From an uncultured Spirochaetales bacterium (GTDB lineage: Bacteria; Spirochaetota; Spirochaetia; Sphaerochaetales; Sphaerochaetaceae): DNA of 64,000 bases. The DNA is taken from assembly GCA_949293595.1 (NCBI GenBank), contig CASFDW010000002.1, forward strand, positions 186,001 to 250,000, in the 5' to 3' direction. Both the position numbers and the translations under genes were made by a program. The notes under the pieces were generated by a model. It ran no database searches. It saw nothing but the letters and a program-made list of their open reading frames with translations, and was not told where the DNA came from. Below are positions 61,825-64,000 of the stretch, piece by piece (position 1 is the first letter of the stretch; every line of letters starts with the position of its first letter).

Positions 61825-63600
61825 ATGAAGAAGATAAAAGCTCTTGTCATAGCACCGTATGTGGGACTGTCCATACAAATCAAGAAAGAAGCGGAAAAAA
61901 GGGACGACATAGAGGTGGACTGTCTCACGGGAAACCTTGACGAAGGTCTGTTTCTGGCACAGAAATTCAAGACCGGGGCTTATGACCTGATCATAAGCAG
62001 GGGCGGAACCGCCGCGCTGATACAACAAAACGGCTTCCCGGTGATAGACGTGCCGATCTCCCTGTACGACCTGCTGAGATCCCTGCGGCAGGCATCCGGT
62101 GCGAGGAAAAGGTATGCCATAGTCGGATTCGAAGCAATAACAAAGAACGCCACATTCCTTCAGGACGTGCTGGATCCTGACACACACCTCGAGATATTCA
62201 CCATCCATAGGGCGGAGGAGGTCGAAGACGTCATAAGCCACCTGAAGCAAGAGGGGATAGAGATCATTGTCTGCGACCAGATCTCCGCAACCACCGCAAG
62301 CAGGCACAGGCTGAACTACATCCTGATCAACAGCGGCAGGGAAAGCATCAACACGGCGTTGGACCACGCGGTCCTGATGGGAAAGGAGATGAGGGGATTC
62401 AGGACTGCGGAAACATTCCGGAACAGGATAATCTCCAACAGCCCGGATCCGATACTGCTCATGGAGAACAATGAATTCATCAACCCGGAAATGCTCGGCC
62501 AGATATCAGACGGATTCATATCCATAATGAAGGCCCGGGCGAACGGCATGCAGTGCGAGGACAGCTCCACGATAGAATATGACGACGGCTCCTGCCTGTA
62601 CTCCGCAAGCACGAAAAAGACAAGAATCGAGGACACCGATTACACCATCTTCTATATCAAAAAGACAAGCCTACCCTTCTCCCTCAAGGAAAACGGTATA
62701 GCCCTGCGGAATTCCCTTTGGGCGCATGACTGCTACCTGGACAGTTTCTACGGGTGTACGAATTCAGGATCCGAGGAGATAGACACCATAGAGAGTTTTG
62801 CAAAACGACGCTATCCTGTATTCATATATGGAGAAAGGGGCACAGGTAAAGGAAATCTCGCACAGTTGCTTTACTCCATATCGCCCTTCGGAAACAATCC
62901 TCTTTTCGACATAGATCTTCCGATAGCCGGGAAAAAGGCCACGGAATTCATAAGGACCCTGTATACGAACAATCCTGAGAAAAGGGCGGTGTTCCATTTC
63001 AAGAACATGGACAAGACGGATGAGGATGTGGTGAAGGAGCTTATCGATCTGAATGAGGAATTCTCCCTTTCCCACAGGGCATACCTCATCGCAACAGCCA
63101 CAATACAGGACGGACGCGCACTTCCCCAGTCCTGCCTTGGATACGTAGAACGGCTTCAATGCCTTACCATGAAAACCAGGAATCTGAGGGATCACAGGGA
63201 AGACATATCCTCGATAATAAACCTTTACATCGCAAACCTGAACAGGGAGAACGGCACAGATGTGATCAGCATGGAGAACGAAGGAATCAGATTGCTTGAG
63301 GATTATGGATGGCCGGGCAACAACGACCAGCTCGCACGCGTCCTGAAAAAGCTGACTACCAGGAGTTCCTCCCCGATAATCAAGGAGGAAAGCGTGGCAA
63401 GGGCCCTTTCCGAGGAAAAGGAGATGATGGACGCATTCCAGGCCTCACCCAAGCTTTCGGCAGACGGAAAAACCCTCAGGGAGATGGAAAAGGAAATAGC
63501 AAGACAGGTGCTGGACGAGGAAAAAGGAAACAGGACAAGCACCGCAAGGAGGCTCGGATTATCAAGGGCGACGCTATGGAGGATGCTTCAGGAAGACTGA
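61825..63600 (+). CDS. PrpR-like regulator with degenerate AAA+ domain
   Basis: A 591-residue regulator: PrpR_N-like sensor (about 1-180), a middle domain, an AAA+-like domain with Walker A YGERGTGKG near 334, and a C-terminal Fis-type helix-turn-helix (TSTARRLGLSRATLWRML). The GAFTGA loop that contacts sigma-54 is absent, and the Walker B region reads FHFKNMD in place of the usual acidic pair. It should not drive sigma-54 promoters. LRDHREDI remains. It is divergent from the acid-sugar operon and is its likely regulator. ATG 61825 has no ribosome site. Confidence 0.8.
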   Translation: MKKIKALVIAPYVGLSIQIKKEAEKRDDIEVDCLTGNLDEGLFLAQKFKTGAYDLIISRGGTAALIQQNGFPVIDVPISLYDLLRSLRQASGARKRYAIVGFEAITKNATFLQDVLDPDTHLEIFTIHRAEEVEDVISHLKQEGIEIIVCDQISATTASRHRLNYILINSGRESINTALDHAVLMGKEMRGFRTAETFRNRIISNSPDPILLMENNEFINPEMLGQISDGFISIMKARANGMQCEDSSTIEYDDGSCLYSASTKKTRIEDTDYTIFYIKKTSLPFSLKENGIALRNSLWAHDCYLDSFYGCTNSGSEEIDTIESFAKRRYPVFIYGERGTGKGNLAQLLYSISPFGNNPLFDIDLPIAGKKATEFIRTLYTNNPEKRAVFHFKNMDKTDEDVVKELIDLNEEFSLSHRAYLIATATIQDGRALPQSCLGYVERLQCLTMKTRNLRDHREDISSIINLYIANLNRENGTDVISMENEGIRLLEDYGWPGNNDQLARVLKKLTTRSSSPIIKEESVARALSEEKEMMDAFQASPKLSADGKTLREMEKEIARQVLDEEKGNRTSTARRLGLSRATLWRMLQED

Positions 63601-63616
63601 CAGCAGACGATGCCCG

Positions 63617-64000
63617 TCATTCTTTGAAAACAACCGGAATTCGGAGAACTGTACAGAAAAAACCGTTCTCCGAGGAAGTGGAGAACACCCCGTTGTGGAA
63701 GCCTGCTATCCTGCGGCAGGTGTTGAGGCCTATTCCGGTGCTCCCGTAGCCGTTCGGAAAATCCGCGACATGGTTTTTCACACGGAGGCAGACCATGTCC
63801 CCTTCCCTGCCGCAGGAGATCTCGATGGGAAACGAGGGATCGGCGTATTTTTCCATGTTCGAGCTGATGTTGTCGAACGCCCTTGTCAGAAGCGGCAGAT
63901 CCACCCTTATGCTGCATGAAAGAGAGGAAAAAACGCAATGTACCAAGAACCCTTTGTTCTCCAGTGAAAACGAAGCCTCCCGCCAGTATTGCTCGAATAC
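63617..64000 (-). CDS. Histidine kinase ATPase domain (N-terminus outside window)
   Basis: The visible 127 residues, ending at the stop codon 63617-63619, are the C-terminal HATPase domain: N-box-like AFDNISSNMEKY and G2 box GSTGIGLNTCRRIAG. The G1 DxGxG box is not obvious. It is in frame to the window edge. The gene converges on the PrpR-like regulator with a 16-base gap. Partner regulator is not seen. Confidence 0.75.
   Translation of the reverse strand, partial: VFEQYWREASFSLENKGFLVHCVFSSLSCSIRVDLPLLTRAFDNISSNMEKYADPSFPIEISCGREGDMVCLRVKNHVADFPNGYGSTGIGLNTCRRIAGFHNGVFSTSSENGFFCTVLRIPVVFKE

Noticed and set aside
1..64000. Search for CRISPR arrays, transposases and prophage genes
   Set aside because: No regularly spaced repeats, transposase motifs or phage structural genes were seen by eye.

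Overview
The window looks like chromosome from a fermentative, sugar-degrading spirochaete, most likely Sphaerochaeta-like. This is inferred from gene content: many binding-protein ABC importers whose signal peptides end just before NGSS/TGSS, a BMP-type nucleoside importer, YesM/YesN two-component regulation, and near-complete investment in carbohydrate uptake. I could not run a taxonomic search. Most of the window is about half G+C by eye, but roughly 35.86-43.63 kb is clearly AT-richer. I see no transposase, prophage or CRISPR array.

Layout. 0-8.1 kb: the end of a lipoprotein gene, a possible structured RNA, a phosphohexomutase, a GntR regulator translationally coupled to a lone ABC ATPase, a flavodoxin, and a tightly packed minus-strand operon (purine nucleoside phosphorylase, cupin, SDR, metallophosphoesterase, ParB-like). 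8.2-13.0 kb: a BMP-family nucleoside ABC importer (binding protein, ATPase, two permeases), which fits the adjacent phosphorylase. 14.1-23.3 kb: a hexuronate pathway (uxaB-uxaA-uxaC-kdgR, an outer-membrane barrel protein, kdgK, and an aldolase fused to a VOC-like domain), with two matching KdgR-type boxes. 23.4-35.8 kb: a divergent locus for uronate-containing oligosaccharides. One arm has a sugar ABC importer and a heparinase II/III-type lyase; the other has a YesM/YesN pair, a GH88 unsaturated glucuronyl hydrolase, a second heparinase-like lyase and a discoidin-like protein. The enzymes lack signal peptides, so imported oligosaccharides are probably cut in the cytoplasm and feed the KDG pathway next door.

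35.86-43.6 kb: an AT-rich module with its own GntR/UTRA regulator, an EamA transporter, a creatinase-like M24 protein, an MFS transporter and a sugar ABC importer. Two promoters carry the same TTGTATATACA operator in the same position. 43.6-52.5 kb: a GH31 glycosidase, deoC with an enlarged thymidine-kinase-like protein, a membrane/zinc-ribbon/Nudix protein, an aldo-keto reductase, an IMPACT protein, an M28 peptidase, a four-tRNA array (three Ser, one Arg) and a flavin-type oxidase.

52.6-63.6 kb: a nine-kilobase, eight-gene minus-strand operon: DUF1537 acid-sugar kinase, LplABC-type importer, sialidase-fold protein, iron alcohol dehydrogenase, DapA-family aldolase and PdxA2-like dehydrogenase. 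A divergent PrpR-like regulator with a degenerate AAA+ domain lies upstream. This combination is my best candidate for an undescribed catabolic route. The window ends inside a histidine kinase gene.

Two patterns recur. Every importer operon has a hairpin directly after its binding-protein gene. At least six genes have a -10 box six to eight bases before the ATG and no ribosome-binding site, which suggests leaderless mRNAs.
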